Counted from the stretch's first letter, positions 9,807 to 19,282 are shown. The stretch: 64,000 nucleotides of DNA from CAWDMC01 sp963803295 (GCA_963803295.1 CAWDMC010000011.1:372001-436000); one strand, 5' to 3'. The notes: generated from the letters alone by a model not told the origin. Made by a program: numbers and translations.

Positions 9807-10943
9807 CTAAACCTCGATAATTTCGGTTTGGGGCGAGTGCAGCCGTGCGGGAGCGTCCTCCGAGACGACGACCGGACCGCCCACGAACGCTGCGCCCCTT
9901 CCCGGAACAAAGATAGCAGGATGGATTACCAGAACCATGCCCGGTGAGAGCCGGCTGTTGCACCCGCGTTCGACAAGATAGAGTTCAGGAAGATCCAAAC
10001 CTACCCCGTGTCCGGCACCATACTGAATGTACTTCTGGTAGCCCGCCTCAGAAATGACCCGGTAAGCTGCCTCCGCCAAATGCGCCACGGGCGTGCCCGG
10101 CCTGGCCACGTCGACCGCCGCCTCGTAAGCGTTCCGGCACACCTGGAAAATCTCTTTTTGCATCTCGCTTGGCCGTCCAAAGGAATAAACGCGGCATAAC
10201 TGCACCCAGTAGCCATCGAGTCGCACAGTGAATTCGCAATTCACCACTGCTTCCTGTTTGAACTCGTAAGTGGAAGGCGGATACGCCAAACGGGAAGGGT
10301 CCGAGGAGATAAAGACATCACAGTCTCCGCCTTTCAGCCTGGCGGTTTGCGTCGCTACCGCAGCCGCGAGGCGTTCATTGTTTCCTGGCCTGAGCTCGCT
10401 GATGAGGCTCTCGGCGACACGGTCCGCCAGTTGGGCGGCCGCCCGCAGGGCGCTAATTTCGCCCTGACTCTTGATCAGCCGGAGATCGTTGAGCAGATCG
10501 GAGGCGGCCTCAAATTGCGCCTTCGGCAACTCCGCTCGAAGGGCTTCATAAAGGGATATTCCCATCTCGTCCACTGCCAAGTCCGATGCCACGAAACCGA
10601 GTCGCAAGCGCTCGAGGCGTAGCGAACGGATCACCTCAGCCGGTCCCGAGAACATCTTCCCGGAATCTTCGCTGGTGCTCGGACGGATGTCATCAAGCCA
10701 GCTCATAGCCCTGGCGCGAGGAAGGTCAAAGGGAAACTTGATCCACATGATCGGATCCTGATCCAACGGGACAACCACAATCGCCGAGTTGGTGTGGTAG
10801 TTAGGCCGGTAACCCGAAACATAGGTGACGTGGCCTCGTCTCTGCGAATAAATAAGTAAAGCTTGGATCTCGCGCTGCCTCATTCGAGCGCGGATATTCT
10901 CAAGTCTCTGCCGGAACTCTTCCAAACCTATGCCTGTTGTCAT
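9807..10943 (-). CDS. M24-family (creatinase/aminopeptidase P fold) protein lacking metal ligands
   Basis: About 378 residues. The start is ATG at 10943, preceded by GGAGG six bases upstream; an upstream frame extension to 11015 has no such signal. Residues about 1-140 are a creatinase-type N-domain (VTYVSGYRPNYHTN). Residues about 145-378 are the pita-bread domain. In this fold five metal ligands (Asp, Asp, His, Glu, Glu) are expected. By eye alignment only the His in GAGHGVGLDLPE remains. The two Asp positions appear to be Glu and Gln (CEFTVRLDGYWVQLCR), and the two Glu positions His and Gly (LVIHPAIF; FVGGPVVVSED). It is therefore probably not a metallo-aminopeptidase. Creatinase and ectoine hydrolase are known non-metal relatives, but I cannot assign a substrate. 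Confidence 0.75.
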   Translation of the reverse strand: MTTGIGLEEFRQRLENIRARMRQREIQALLIYSQRRGHVTYVSGYRPNYHTNSAIVVVPLDQDPIMWIKFPFDLPRARAMSWLDDIRPSTSEDSGKMFSGPAEVIRSLRLERLRLGFVASDLAVDEMGISLYEALRAELPKAQFEAASDLLNDLRLIKSQGEISALRAAAQLADRVAESLISELRPGNNERLAAAVATQTARLKGGDCDVFISSDPSRLAYPPSTYEFKQEAVVNCEFTVRLDGYWVQLCRVYSFGRPSEMQKEIFQVCRNAYEAAVDVARPGTPVAHLAEAAYRVISEAGYQKYIQYGAGHGVGLDLPELYLVERGCNSRLSPGMVLVIHPAIFVPGRGAAFVGGPVVVSEDAPARLHSPQTEIIEV

Positions 10944-11099
10944 CGGCAACCTCCGCGGGATTGGGAAGGTGTCAAGAACTGTTAGCACCAGATGATTTGA
11001 GCTGAACTTGAACATCGGCGAAAACCAGCACGGTGATACGTCTCACATTATGGCCCTGCTGCGGCATGCCAGCAATCACAGCCACGGCGATCTGCGTCA

Positions 11100-13367
11100 C
11101 AACGAAGATCGCTAATTGGGCGGCTGATAGCCGACAGCGTATGGCGCGTCCAGCGCTCCGGCAGCCCGAGCCCGACTGGCGAGCTGTTGGTTGGAACCGA
11201 TGGTGGCGAAGTCATCTTCCACAAACCTGTGACCTATCAACCGGCAACGGACCACGGACAACGGAGGACGGACTTTAGGCACGGCGGCTACGTTCTCAAA
11301 GGCGACGAAACAACCTTTGAAGTTGCCAGTTACGACAAGACGAGCGCCTTGGTGATTGACCCGTGCTGGCCTACTCCACCTACCTGGGCGGAAGTGGCGG
11401 CGAGAATGGCTCTGGCATAGCGGTGGATGCCTCGGGCGGGGACGTCTATGTCACAGGCGCGACATCTTCCTCCGATTATCCAGATGCTTACTGAACATGC
11501 AACATTGCGTTTGTAACCAAGCTCAATCCGGCTGGCTCGGCCTTGGTCTACTCCACCTACCTGGGCGGAAGTCCGCAGTACTACGGCGTCGGCTGGACCA
11601 GGGGTCGTCGCATAGCAATCGATGGCTTGGGCAACGCCTATGTCACCGGTTCCACCGAGTCCTGGGATTTCCCCATCACTCCCGGCGCCCTGAATAGTGG
11701 GTTGGGAGGACAGAGTTGCGCCGGCTGCTACGGCTACCGGGATGAGAGCCGTGTTGCGCTTATCACCAAGCTGAATCCCGTTGGCTCGAAGCTGGTCTAC
11801 TCAGCCACCCTCGGCGGAGTCTGCTACGCCTTTAGTTCCGGCGTAGCAGTCGATAAATCGGGCAACGCCTTTGTAGCAGGCAGCACTGAGGCGATGGATT
11901 TCCCGGTCACCCCGGGCGCATTCCAGACGACTATTTGCGACAGGTGCCCGGCAGTGTTTGTTAGCAAGCTGAACGCCATCGGCTCGGCCCTGGTCTACTC
12001 CACGTACCTAGGGGGAGACGCCGGTCGCGGTATAGTAGTCGACCCTTCAGGCAACGCGTACGTCACGGGCTCGGCCGGTTCGGGTTTCCCACCATTCCAG
12101 GCGCCTCGCAGATCACTTATGGCGGGGACGGGGACGCCTTTGTCAGCAAACTGAGCCTTGGCCAGCCAGCGGTCAGTCTCACGCCGACCGCAGTGACTTT
12201 TGCCTCTCAGACAGTGGGTACCACTAGCCCCGCCAAGCCAGCCACGCTGAAGAACACGGGCAGCGGACCATTGAATATCATCAGTATCGCTACGGCAGGC
12301 GACTTTGGCCAGACCAACAACTGCGGCAGCACAGTAAACGCGGGCGCGTCGTGCACCCTCACGTGACGTTCAAACCCACCGCCACAGGGACAAGATCGGG
12401 CAGCCTGGCCATTAGCGACGACGCGGCAGGGAGCCCGCAAAGCGTCTCGCTGACGGGTACCGGTTCGGTCGATACAAATCCACCCGTGACCACGGCAAGC
12501 CTGAGCGGCGCTAAAGGAAATACCGGTTGGTATCGTGGCGCCGTTACCGTCACACTCAGCGCCACTGACCCGGGTAGTCCTGTTGCCGCTGCCTACTACA
12601 TTATAGATGGCGGTCCCCAGCAGACCTATAGTGCTCCATTCTCGATAGCCCGCGATGGTGTTCATCAACTTTCCTTCTACAGCGTCGACCCGGCAGGCAA
12701 CCAGGAAGAAGCCCACCAACTCACGATCAGGATTGACGCCACTCCGCCCACCGTCACGGTAGCTCTTAAACCCGCCACGCTTTGGCCTCCGAATGGAAAG
12801 ATGGTCAAGGTGTCCGTCTCCGGCACCATTACCGACGCGACATCCGGAGTTGACCTGACCGGCGTCAGCTTCAGGGTGACGGATGAATATGGTTCGATCC
12901 AGCCGAGGGGCCCAGTGACGCTAGGCGCAGACGGCAGCTACAGCTTTGCCGTCTCGCTAGAAGCCTCGCGCCGAGGAATTGACTTGGACGGGCGCGTCTA
13001 TACGGTTACTATGAGCGCCCAAGATCAGGCAGGGAATACTGCTTCGACCTCCAGGATGGTGGTTGTCCCGCATGATCAGGGAAGGTGAGAGGCGGGGGAA
13101 GACGCTGGCGTCGATCCGTGGTCCCGCCTTGCGGGACCGGGTGAGAGGTCTCTGTCAAGCTCCTCATTGTCAATAGTTACAGAACCACACCGGATGGACT
13201 TCCACAAGAACCCATGGCGCTGCGGAACCAGTCTGGCGCCCAAGACCAGCTGTAAAGTGAGCGTGTTCTTCCAACCCTTGGCGAGCGAGACGCGAACGGG
13301 CTATTTCGTGGTTCGCCAAGGGGCCGCGAGTGTCCAAATACCCTTGAGCGGCACGGGCACACCGTGA
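11100..13367 (+). pseudogene. Frameshifted SBBP-repeat / choice-of-anchor-D secreted protein
   Basis: A decayed gene readable across all three frames. It opens with DGGEVIFHKPVTYQ and ETTFEVASYDKTSALVID, the usual lead-in to SBBP propeller repeats. SBBP repeats follow (YSTYLGGSGG, YSTYLGGSPQ, YSTYLGGDAG with GNAYVTGST and FPVTPGAF). Then comes a choice-of-anchor-D segment (SLTPTAVTFASQTVGTTS, NNCGSTVNAGASCTL), an Ig-like region from about 12,470 to 13,088, and a last fragment ending in VQIPLSGTGTP at 13,367. Frame changes are needed near 11,360, 11,490, 12,090 and 12,360, with further loss around 13,090-13,160. Intact relatives are large surface proteins common in Acidobacteriota. The 5' end is unclear. 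Confidence 0.75.
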
Positions 13368-13436
13368 CGCGTTGTGTTACGGCTGCTACGGTTTTCAAAA
13401 GGGGAATATCTCACGCTGGATTGAACTTCACGACCG

Positions 13437-13571
13437 ATGATCAACACGCGCCGTGTCGGCAAGGCCCTGAAGCTGTCCAAGGACTCCGTGATACACTCTC
13501 TTCGTCATGCCTTGCTGACGCGGTTAGGCGAGAGCCGATGCTTGCGTGATGCAGATGCTCCACTTCTTTAG
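13437..13571 (+). pseudogene. Relic of a tyrosine-recombinase C-terminus
   Basis: A 44-codon frame beginning MINTRRVGKALKLS and containing DSVIHSLRHALLTRLGES, which matches the HxxR box of phage-type integrases. It then runs into a stop four bases before the tRNA-Leu gene. Nothing upstream continues the integrase. It is a fragment left by an older element at this tRNA. Confidence 0.6.
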
Positions 13572-13574
13572 CGT

Positions 13575-13663
13575 GCGGGGGTGGCGGAACTGGTAGACGC
13601 AAGGGACTTAAAATCCCTCGACCCGGAAGGGTCATGCCGGTTCGATTCCGGCCCTCCGCACCA
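13575..13663 (+). tRNA. tRNA-Leu (anticodon UAA)
   Basis: The 7-bp acceptor GCGGGGG pairs with CCTCCGC. The anticodon loop reads CTTAAAA with stems AGGGA/TCCCT, giving anticodon UAA. A long class II variable arm follows (TCGACCCGGAAGGGTCA), then a GGTTCGATTCC T-arm and an encoded CCA (13661-13663). Integrase relics abut it on both sides, which is typical of a tRNA used as an integration site. Confidence 0.95.
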
Positions 13664-13708
13664 TTATTTGCTTGAGGTTACGTCACCAGGATACGATCTA
13701 ATTTTGCA

Positions 13709-14203
13709 CTACTCAGGAAGACTGGGAAATGATTTGGGTAAAGGTCTCTCGATTCGTTGTACTGCCGTGCCCAGATTCTCCAGGTTCAAGTGTGCGTACC
13801 TTTCCGTCGTATTGACCGACTTGTGGCCCATCAGCTTCTGGATCGCTCGCAGTGGCACCCCTTGGATTGCCAGCCATGAACCGAAGGTATGCCTGAGCGT
13901 GTGAAGAGTGATGTTGGATGGCGACTCCGCCTGTAGCCCGCATCTTCGGACCAGCGCATTAAATGAATCATGGATGGCAGTCCAGCGGCGTCCGTCCTTC
14001 TTGTGGAAGACGAAATCGCTTTCCGGATGCTTCTTAGTGAGCATCGACCGTAGAGCGGCCTGCACCTCGCTACCCAGCCGGATATGACGCTCCTGATAGT
14101 TGTTTTTGACGTGGAACTCCAGGCGCGGCTTGTTCCTTGTACAAACAATGCCCCTGTTCCAGTCCACGTCAGCGAATTCCAGAGTCAGGACCTCCGACAC
14201 ACG
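13709..14203 (-). pseudogene. Truncated tyrosine recombinase (catalytic C-terminal half)
   Basis: The readable part begins in the first catalytic box (SSRLRVSEVLTLEF; the Arg is just upstream of the GTG at 14200). It continues through HTLRHTFGSWLAIQG (HxxR), IQKLMGHKSVNTTERYAHL (GH and the nucleophile Tyr) to a stop about 45 bp downstream of tRNA-Leu. The N-terminal arm-binding and core-binding domains are missing, so it cannot be functional alone. Its 3' end faces the tRNA, which suggests the remnant of an element integrated into tRNA-Leu. Confidence 0.8.
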
Positions 14204-14293
14204 AAGACGGGACGATGGTGCATTCCCACGTGAAACGTCGTATTGCTTCGCCAGACTGCGGGAGGAGGGTACGCGTGTACCGGGTTTCAGGCG

Positions 14294-14960
14294 TCAGTCG
14301 AAAATGGCTTCGCTCAATGGGCGGTTGGTAGAGTCGAGGATGGGCGCGGTGGCGCAGACGGCTTCCGTTTCCCATCCCCGCTCATCGAACCGGATGTGCC
14401 GGTTGCGAGCATCCGGCTCTCCGACAGAATTCACCAGCGGGCTCACAGACGAGCGCCCTGAGGTATCACCAGACGCTGGACGCCTAGCGGACCGAAGATG
14501 ACTTAGTCCGCCAGAGCGCGTGCCACGCCCGGATGCCTGGCGGCGCCGCCTCAAGAACGAGCGAACGCGAGCGGCGACGTGGTGATCTATCGTCCGATCG
14601 GTCCGCGCCTGGGTCCCGTAGCTGAAGTAGTTCGACCAGCCGTGCAAAAGGCGGTTGAGCCGGTCTCGCACGTCAGGCCACGGGCCCGTTTTGCTCGGGA
14701 TTAGGAGGTCGTTCAGCTTCTGCGCATTTCGCGCCACACCCTTCTGGGACGGACTGGCTCCCAGATACCGACGGCCATTCTTCCAATAGCGGTGCGGCCC
14801 AAAGACGTACCCCAGGAAGTCAAAACTCTCCGTTCGGGCGTCCTTGAGCTTGGTCTTCGTGTCGTTCAGGGTCAGCCCCAGGCGGGTAGCCTCAACGGCT
14901 GCCTCAGCGACTGCTCGCCAGGCGTCCTCCGTGTCCTCCCCCGAACCCGGTTGAGCGCCC
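14294..14960 (-). pseudogene. Group II intron-encoded protein, C-terminal remnant (thumb/maturase part)
   Basis: Residues such as ATRLGLTLNDTKTKLKDART, SFDFLGYVFGPHRYW, YLGASPSQKG and LLHGWSNYFSYGTQ are typical of the thumb and maturase region of bacterial group II intron reverse transcriptases. The fingers/palm part with YADD is absent. The frame reads on into the intron's 3' RNA part, where the domain V hairpin lies (14387-14419). It is a dead 3' stub of an intron. Confidence 0.75.
14387..14419 (-). ncRNA. Group II intron domain V-like hairpin
   Basis: On the minus strand GAGCCGGATG pairs with CATCCGGTTC (nine Watson-Crick pairs and one G-U), enclosing a short inner stem-loop. Length and the GAGCCG...GGTTC frame match domain V, the catalytic heart of group II introns. 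It lies just downstream of the maturase remnant, as expected. The inner loop is not GNRA, so it may be degenerate. Confidence 0.6.
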
Positions 14961-15084
14961 GCCGTAAGGTTGGCGCTTCCCCATGAAAGTGACGAAGGCA
15001 GCGCGAAGATAGCAGGCCAGCTCATCGCGCTTTTCATCGATCGATTGCGCAAGACGGGTAGTTCTAGGCCCTGCAGGGCGCTGC

Positions 15085-15858
15085 CTATGAGGAGTTCCCA
15101 TGTCGCGTTTCTCCCCCCGCCCATACTACCGCGAGCCGCCTGGGGTATTCAATAATGCCCGGGTATCGGGTTACCTGCCAGGACTCGGTCAACGAATAGT
15201 GTCGGAGGTCGCGATCAGCAAGAAGTCGTCGCCGACCTTGGATGGATTCTCGAACCGCTGAGGCCGCGACCAATTCTGACGTTCGTCGCCGCTGCCCGTT
15301 GGACCCGCCTACCGGTTCCGGCTTCGAAGCGACAATCCCGAACGGTGCCTCGACCCCGCCCGAGTGCCGCAGGTCGGCTTCTGGTTCCGGCGGACACTGT
15401 TGATATAATTGGCGCCCAAGCGAAGGCACATACGCGGTCCACTCCTCGCCATCCGGTCCCTGGTCGATCAGCCGCCAGGCTTGCTCCAGCCGTGCGTCGA
15501 TCTCATCCAGGTAGTGAAGCACAAAAGCTTCGGGAAAGGCTGGCTGGCGCAGCGCGCCCTTGTCAATCTCGCCGTGGTGACTGACGATCAGGTGCTGCAG
15601 CAAGCTCTTGAGGTCCAGTGGAAAGCCATCGAGTCGCGACACGTGCCGGTCCAGAATCTCCAACCCCCGCGCTACATGCCCCACGAGTTGCCCGCGCGTC
15701 GTATAGCCGAGGCGGCGTGAGGTGCCCAGCTCTTCGATCTTGCCGATGTCGTGAAGGATGGCTCCCGCGATCAGCAAGTCCCGATTGAGCCGTGGGTAAT
15801 GCTCGACGAGCCTCTCGGCCAGGCTGCAGACAGAGGTCAATGGGAGAGCTGGCGACAC
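15085..15858 (-). pseudogene. YhaM-like HD-domain 3'-5' exoribonuclease, N-terminally truncated
   Basis: The first 130 residues contain an HD phosphohydrolase domain close to the YhaM/CBF1 exonuclease family: LLIAGAILHDIGKIEEL (HD), then LLQHLIVSHHGEIDKG and FVLHYLDEIDARLEQ. Family members are about 310-340 aa with an N-terminal OB-fold. Here an in-frame stop lies five codons before the GTG at 15858, so the OB-fold and the first metal-ligand histidine region are missing. The last 100 residues do not look like the family and overlap intron-derived sequence. Probably a broken gene. Confidence 0.6.
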
Positions 15859-15928
15859 CTCAGTAACGCTTCAACTCCACATAAGGCGGCACGTCACATC
15901 AAATATAGGCGGGGTCCCGGTGATCATC

Positions 15929-16012
15929 ATGGGTCTCGCCGCCAGCGGGGGTTTTGCGCAGACGAATACTTGTGGCGGCTCTGTGGCTGTTGGGGCGAGC
16001 TGTAAGATACGC
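15929..16012 (+). pseudogene. Small relic of a choice-of-anchor-D domain
   Basis: A short stretch reads ASGGFAQTNTCGGSVAVGAS, which matches the FxQTNxCGxxVxxGASC signature also present in the broken SBBP gene near 12,310. No start or continuation exists. It shows that debris of such surface-protein genes lies on both sides of the tRNA-Leu region. Confidence 0.5.
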
Positions 16013-16912
16013 TACCCCAACCGTGACGGCAAGACAGTTAGGAGTCCACTGGAACAACTGACGAACAAGAAGCGGAATCCTTCTTCGAGCACGTCTCGAT
16101 GCGCGCGACGAAGGGAGGTTGCCCATCGTGCTTTCGGGCAAAAGCCTCACATTCAACGAGTGGGCAAACTGGTTCGAGGAGAAGCGCTCAAGACCTCCGT
16201 TCCGGTCCCAGAACACTCATCAGCAGAATCTCAACAGTCTGAAGTTCTTGCGGCCAGCGTTCGGCCAGACTCTTCTTTCTGAAATCACACCCGACGCGAT
16301 TGAGGACTTCATCGCCGCCCGGCTTAGGTCGGGTAGGTGGGTTCGCACGAAGTTCGGAAAACAGCGGCGGGGCGAGCTAAAACCATCAACAGTACACCTC
16401 GATTTCCGGGTCCTCAATCTGATCCTGAACCTCGCGGTCAGGCAGAAGAGGCTTGTAGCCAATCCTTGCGGCGCTGTCGAGTTTCCCGTCCCTATCAGAA
16501 AGAGCGTACGAAAACCCCACTATGTGACAGCGAGTGAACAAGCCCGCATTCAATTTGTTGCTCCCAGCTACCTCAAACACCTCGTGGTCATCCTCACCGA
16601 AATGGGACTCCGGCCCTACAAGGAGCTCCTGCCGATCAAAAAGTCCGAGGTCGACCTCGAAAACTCCTTAATTCACATCCCCGACTCCAAAACACCGAGC
16701 GGAATTGGGGACATGCCAATGACGGAACTCGCCAGCGAAGCATTCCGGGCGCAGATCGAGTCGACGTCTGGGTCCGAGTACGTGTTCCCCAGCCCTAGCT
16801 ACTTCCCGGTGCAAAAATGAGAGCTCGGATAAGCATTCCAGCGAGGAAGGTTCTCCGGGTAGCCGGCACCCCGATGATTTGGGACCCATCTTCCTCGATC
16901 TCGACCTCCGGC

Positions 16913-18331
16913 TCATTTCTTTGCGGACTTCTTATTCTTCGCCGCTTCGGCTCGGGCCAGCACCAGCAGGTTATTGGCGATGACTCCCAAGGCGACCCAG
17001 CGTTCCATGCCTTGGACTCCGTGATAGCGACAACGGCTAAGCCCGTGTCGTCGCTTCAGGGCGCTAATCCGCCCTTCGCATCCCGTGCGCCAGCGCAGGG
17101 CCTGACGAAACCAGCGTTGCTTCTGATGAGCGCGGCGCTTCGCCGACAAGCGCCCGTGAGCGGGAAGGGCTACCCGTTTCACTCCCGCCTCCTGCGCCGC
17201 TTTTTCGTTGCGGGCGGAACCGAAAGCAGCATCGGCCGTAGCCAGGTGCGGTGGTCGGCCCAACAATTCCTGGTGCCGCTCCAGCGAGGACGGCCAGAGA
17301 TCTCCGTCCGGCACCCGCTCCCGGCAAACCTGGTAATCGGTGATGAACTGCGACTCCGCTTCCTGCACTTTGACCAGTTTGCCGAATTCCGTGGGTTTCA
17401 CTTTCTTGCCTTTGCGAATGCCCTCGGTGTGAGGCTCGAAGAGACTGAACACCTTCTCCGGATAATGAGTGTCACCTTTCAGTACCCGAGCACCAGTCTG
17501 CTCCAGCACCCGCTCGATCAGCTCCCTCATCTGCTTCACTTGCTGGCTCAGTCCCTGCACCCGCTGCCGCAGCTTGGGCGCTAACTTCTTGGCCTTTCGT
17601 TTCCCCGCCGCCACCGCTCTGGCGGCCTCGCCCAAGACGGTGCGGGTGGTGCCCAGCAAGCGGCGATAGAGCTTCTGCATTTGGGCTTGAGCGTCCTGGC
17701 CCAGCTTCCGACTTTGTTGACCGATGGCGAAGACCACTCGCTCCACGCTGCGGCGGCGATCGCGAAAACGCAGCTTCCCCACCACCCGGCGGATTTTGTG
17801 CAGGGTGCGGGTGATGACGCGCACCCCGTCCCCCAGCAGGCTGCTGTCGGTGGGATAGTGAATGTTGGTTTCCACCACCGTGGTGTCCACCCGCAACTTC
17901 CGTCCGCGCACCACCCGGCGTTGCTGCGCCACCTCCACCAGACGCGCGAGAATGCCTTTCCATACCTCCGGCCCCAAGGCCTGCGCCAGACGGATCAGGG
18001 TCTTGTCATCGGGCACCGCCGCGCAATCGATCCGGCAGAAGGCCCGATAAATCAAGCTGCCCCTTACCTCGCGGGTGCACTCGGCAAAGCTCCAATCGTA
18101 AAGGTGCTTCAACACCCACAGGCGCAAGACCACGGCCGCTGGGGTTCCCGGCCGGCCCCGCCGCCGGCTCTTGGGCCAGCGTCGGCCCAAGGCTTCTTGC
18201 ACCTGATCGAGCAACGCTTCATCCTCCAGCACCTTATCGATGCGCCGCAGTTCGGGATCCCACCACAATTGGTCTCCATCGGGCAGGATCATTTCAAAAA
18301 TGCTGCGCTGGAAGTGTTGACGACGGACCAT
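16913..18331 (-). CDS. DDE transposase of the IS element
   Basis: About 472 residues. The N-terminus carries a DUF772-like helical part (AVVLRLWVLKHLYDWSFAEC, YRAFCRIDCAAVPDDKTLIR). The catalytic triad fits RVDTTVVETNIHYPTDSSLL (Asp), ATADAAFGSARNEKAA (Asp) and TGCEGRISALKRRHGLSR (Glu). The NIHYPTD block is typical of ISNCY-type transposases as I know them. It is full length and uninterrupted. Its start overlaps the end of the small gene at 18294-18671 by 38 bp, suggesting coupled expression. Confidence 0.85.
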   Translation of the reverse strand: MVRRQHFQRSIFEMILPDGDQLWWDPELRRIDKVLEDEALLDQVQEALGRRWPKSRRRGRPGTPAAVVLRLWVLKHLYDWSFAECTREVRGSLIYRAFCRIDCAAVPDDKTLIRLAQALGPEVWKGILARLVEVAQQRRVVRGRKLRVDTTVVETNIHYPTDSSLLGDGVRVITRTLHKIRRVVGKLRFRDRRRSVERVVFAIGQQSRKLGQDAQAQMQKLYRRLLGTTRTVLGEAARAVAAGKRKAKKLAPKLRQRVQGLSQQVKQMRELIERVLEQTGARVLKGDTHYPEKVFSLFEPHTEGIRKGKKVKPTEFGKLVKVQEAESQFITDYQVCRERVPDGDLWPSSLERHQELLGRPPHLATADAAFGSARNEKAAQEAGVKRVALPAHGRLSAKRRAHQKQRWFRQALRWRTGCEGRISALKRRHGLSRCRYHGVQGMERWVALGVIANNLLVLARAEAAKNKKSAKK

Positions 18332-18671
18332 GCTTCCTCCGCGAAGCCCGAGTCGCCTTCCGCGCCCATAAACGCTGCCGGTTCAGTTCCGCCAGTTGGC
18401 GCAGAGCCTCCTGCAATTCCTGCCAGGCCGCCACCCCCTGGCGCATGCCCTCGGCCAGAGGCTGCGGCACGTAGTAACCGGTGGTGCCCTCCGGCCCCCG
18501 GAAACTAACATAAAGATGGGGGCCATGCTTGTGTCCCTGGTGACAGCGGCAGCCGGGCCGGCCGCAGGTGCGATAGGTCTCGGAGAGAGAGCCGAAGAGG
18601 GCGCGACGGGACAGGCGGGCGATGCGGCGGAGGAGGTCGTCTCGGCTTTTGACAGTCTTCGTAATCGACAT
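18294..18671 (-). CDS. Small Cys-rich companion protein of the IS (DUF6788-like)
   Basis: About 125 residues with LLRRIARLSRRALFGSLSET followed by CGRPGCRCHQGHKHGPHLYV. This is a short Cys-rich pattern I associate with DUF6788 proteins that accompany transposases. It probably binds zinc or DNA, but no function is established from the sequence. It precedes and overlaps the transposase. Confidence 0.6.
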   Translation of the reverse strand: MSITKTVKSRDDLLRRIARLSRRALFGSLSETYRTCGRPGCRCHQGHKHGPHLYVSFRGPEGTTGYYVPQPLAEGMRQGVAAWQELQEALRQLAELNRQRLWARKATRASRRKHGPSSTLPAQHF

Positions 18672-19184
18672 AATCGATTACGATAATTAGCACCTTGCGG
18701 AGCTCGTGTCAAGTCCAAAATGAAGCGTTCGGACCAAATTCGCGCTATGTCCAACGCAAAAACACTGGCACAAACTGGTCATTTTTGCACCGAGAAGTAG
18801 CTAGCGGCAAGGCCAAGAAGCGCTATATCACGTCTCTGCGCAAGATCTGGGCTAACACACTCCGGCGGGCTGGCGTTCCTTACTTTCCGATTTATCACCT
18901 GCGGCACACGTTTGCGACGCGACTAAGCGCCGGCGGGGTAGCTGACCACTTCGTCACGCAAATGTTGCGGCAGGGAGATTCCCAAGTCTTCAAGCGATAC
19001 AGTCAGGCGAAGCTGAACATGATGCGCGAGGCTCTGTCAAAATTGGATCGCCAAGCGAACGAGCATCAGAAGACTTTTAGCACAGCCAGACTAAACTGAG
19101 CCCTTTTTCGCACAGTTTTCGCACAGCACAGCAGGATTTGCAGGCTATGGAAGAAGCGATGAGACTGAATCCGAACGGGTTAGC

Positions 19185-19230
19185 TGGTGGACCTGGAGGG
19201 GTTCGAACCCTCGACCTCATGACTGCCAGT
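19185..19230 (+). repeat. 46-bp copy of the 3' half of tRNA-Ala(GGC): att site
   Basis: These 46 bases are identical to 56394-56439, the CCA tail to anticodon loop of the intact tRNA-Ala, in the same orientation. After base 19230 the two sequences diverge, so this is not a whole tRNA. It lies 85 bp after the interrupted integrase and 143 bp before repA. It is best read as an attachment-site core. Confidence 0.85.
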
Positions 19231-19282
19231 TCGTGCCCGGAGGTTGACGATAAAGGAGATAAATCACTTAACTCGGCACTGT

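Larger units (their letters stand above)
16799..18800 (-). mobile_element. ISNCY/IS5-superfamily-like insertion sequence, 2,002 bp, with CTAG target duplication
   Basis: Imperfect 22-bp terminal inverted repeats are at 16799-16820 and 18779-18800 (one mismatch). They are flanked by identical CTAG at 16795-16798 and 18801-18804. The element carries a transposase and an upstream overlapping small gene, both on the minus strand. It sits inside an integrase gene that becomes intact when the element is removed. Confidence 0.9.
16128..19099 (+). pseudogene. Tyrosine recombinase (integrase) interrupted by an IS element
   Basis: Two pieces of one gene flank the 2,002-bp IS at 16799-18800. The N-part (GTG 16128, or TTG 16119; GGGAGG at 16113-16118) has a core-binding domain and MGLRPYKELLPIKKSEVDL with the first catalytic Arg. 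The C-part continues SGKAKKRYITSLRKIW, HLRHTFATRLSAGG (HxxR) and FKRYSQAKL (Tyr). Deleting the IS and one CTAG copy joins YVFPSPS to GKAKKRY exactly in frame, giving about 320 aa. The usual GH of box III is RQ here. The gene ends 85 bp before a 46-bp copy of tRNA-Ala (19185-19230), its likely attachment site. Confidence 0.85.

Noticed and set aside
14294..15124. Diversity-generating retroelement or retron reverse transcriptase
   Set aside because: The catalytic core is absent and the motifs match the thumb/maturase end of group II introns; no template or variable repeats were seen.
19185..19230. A second tRNA-Ala gene
   Set aside because: Only the 3' half is present; the anticodon 5' stem, D-arm and acceptor 5' strand are missing.
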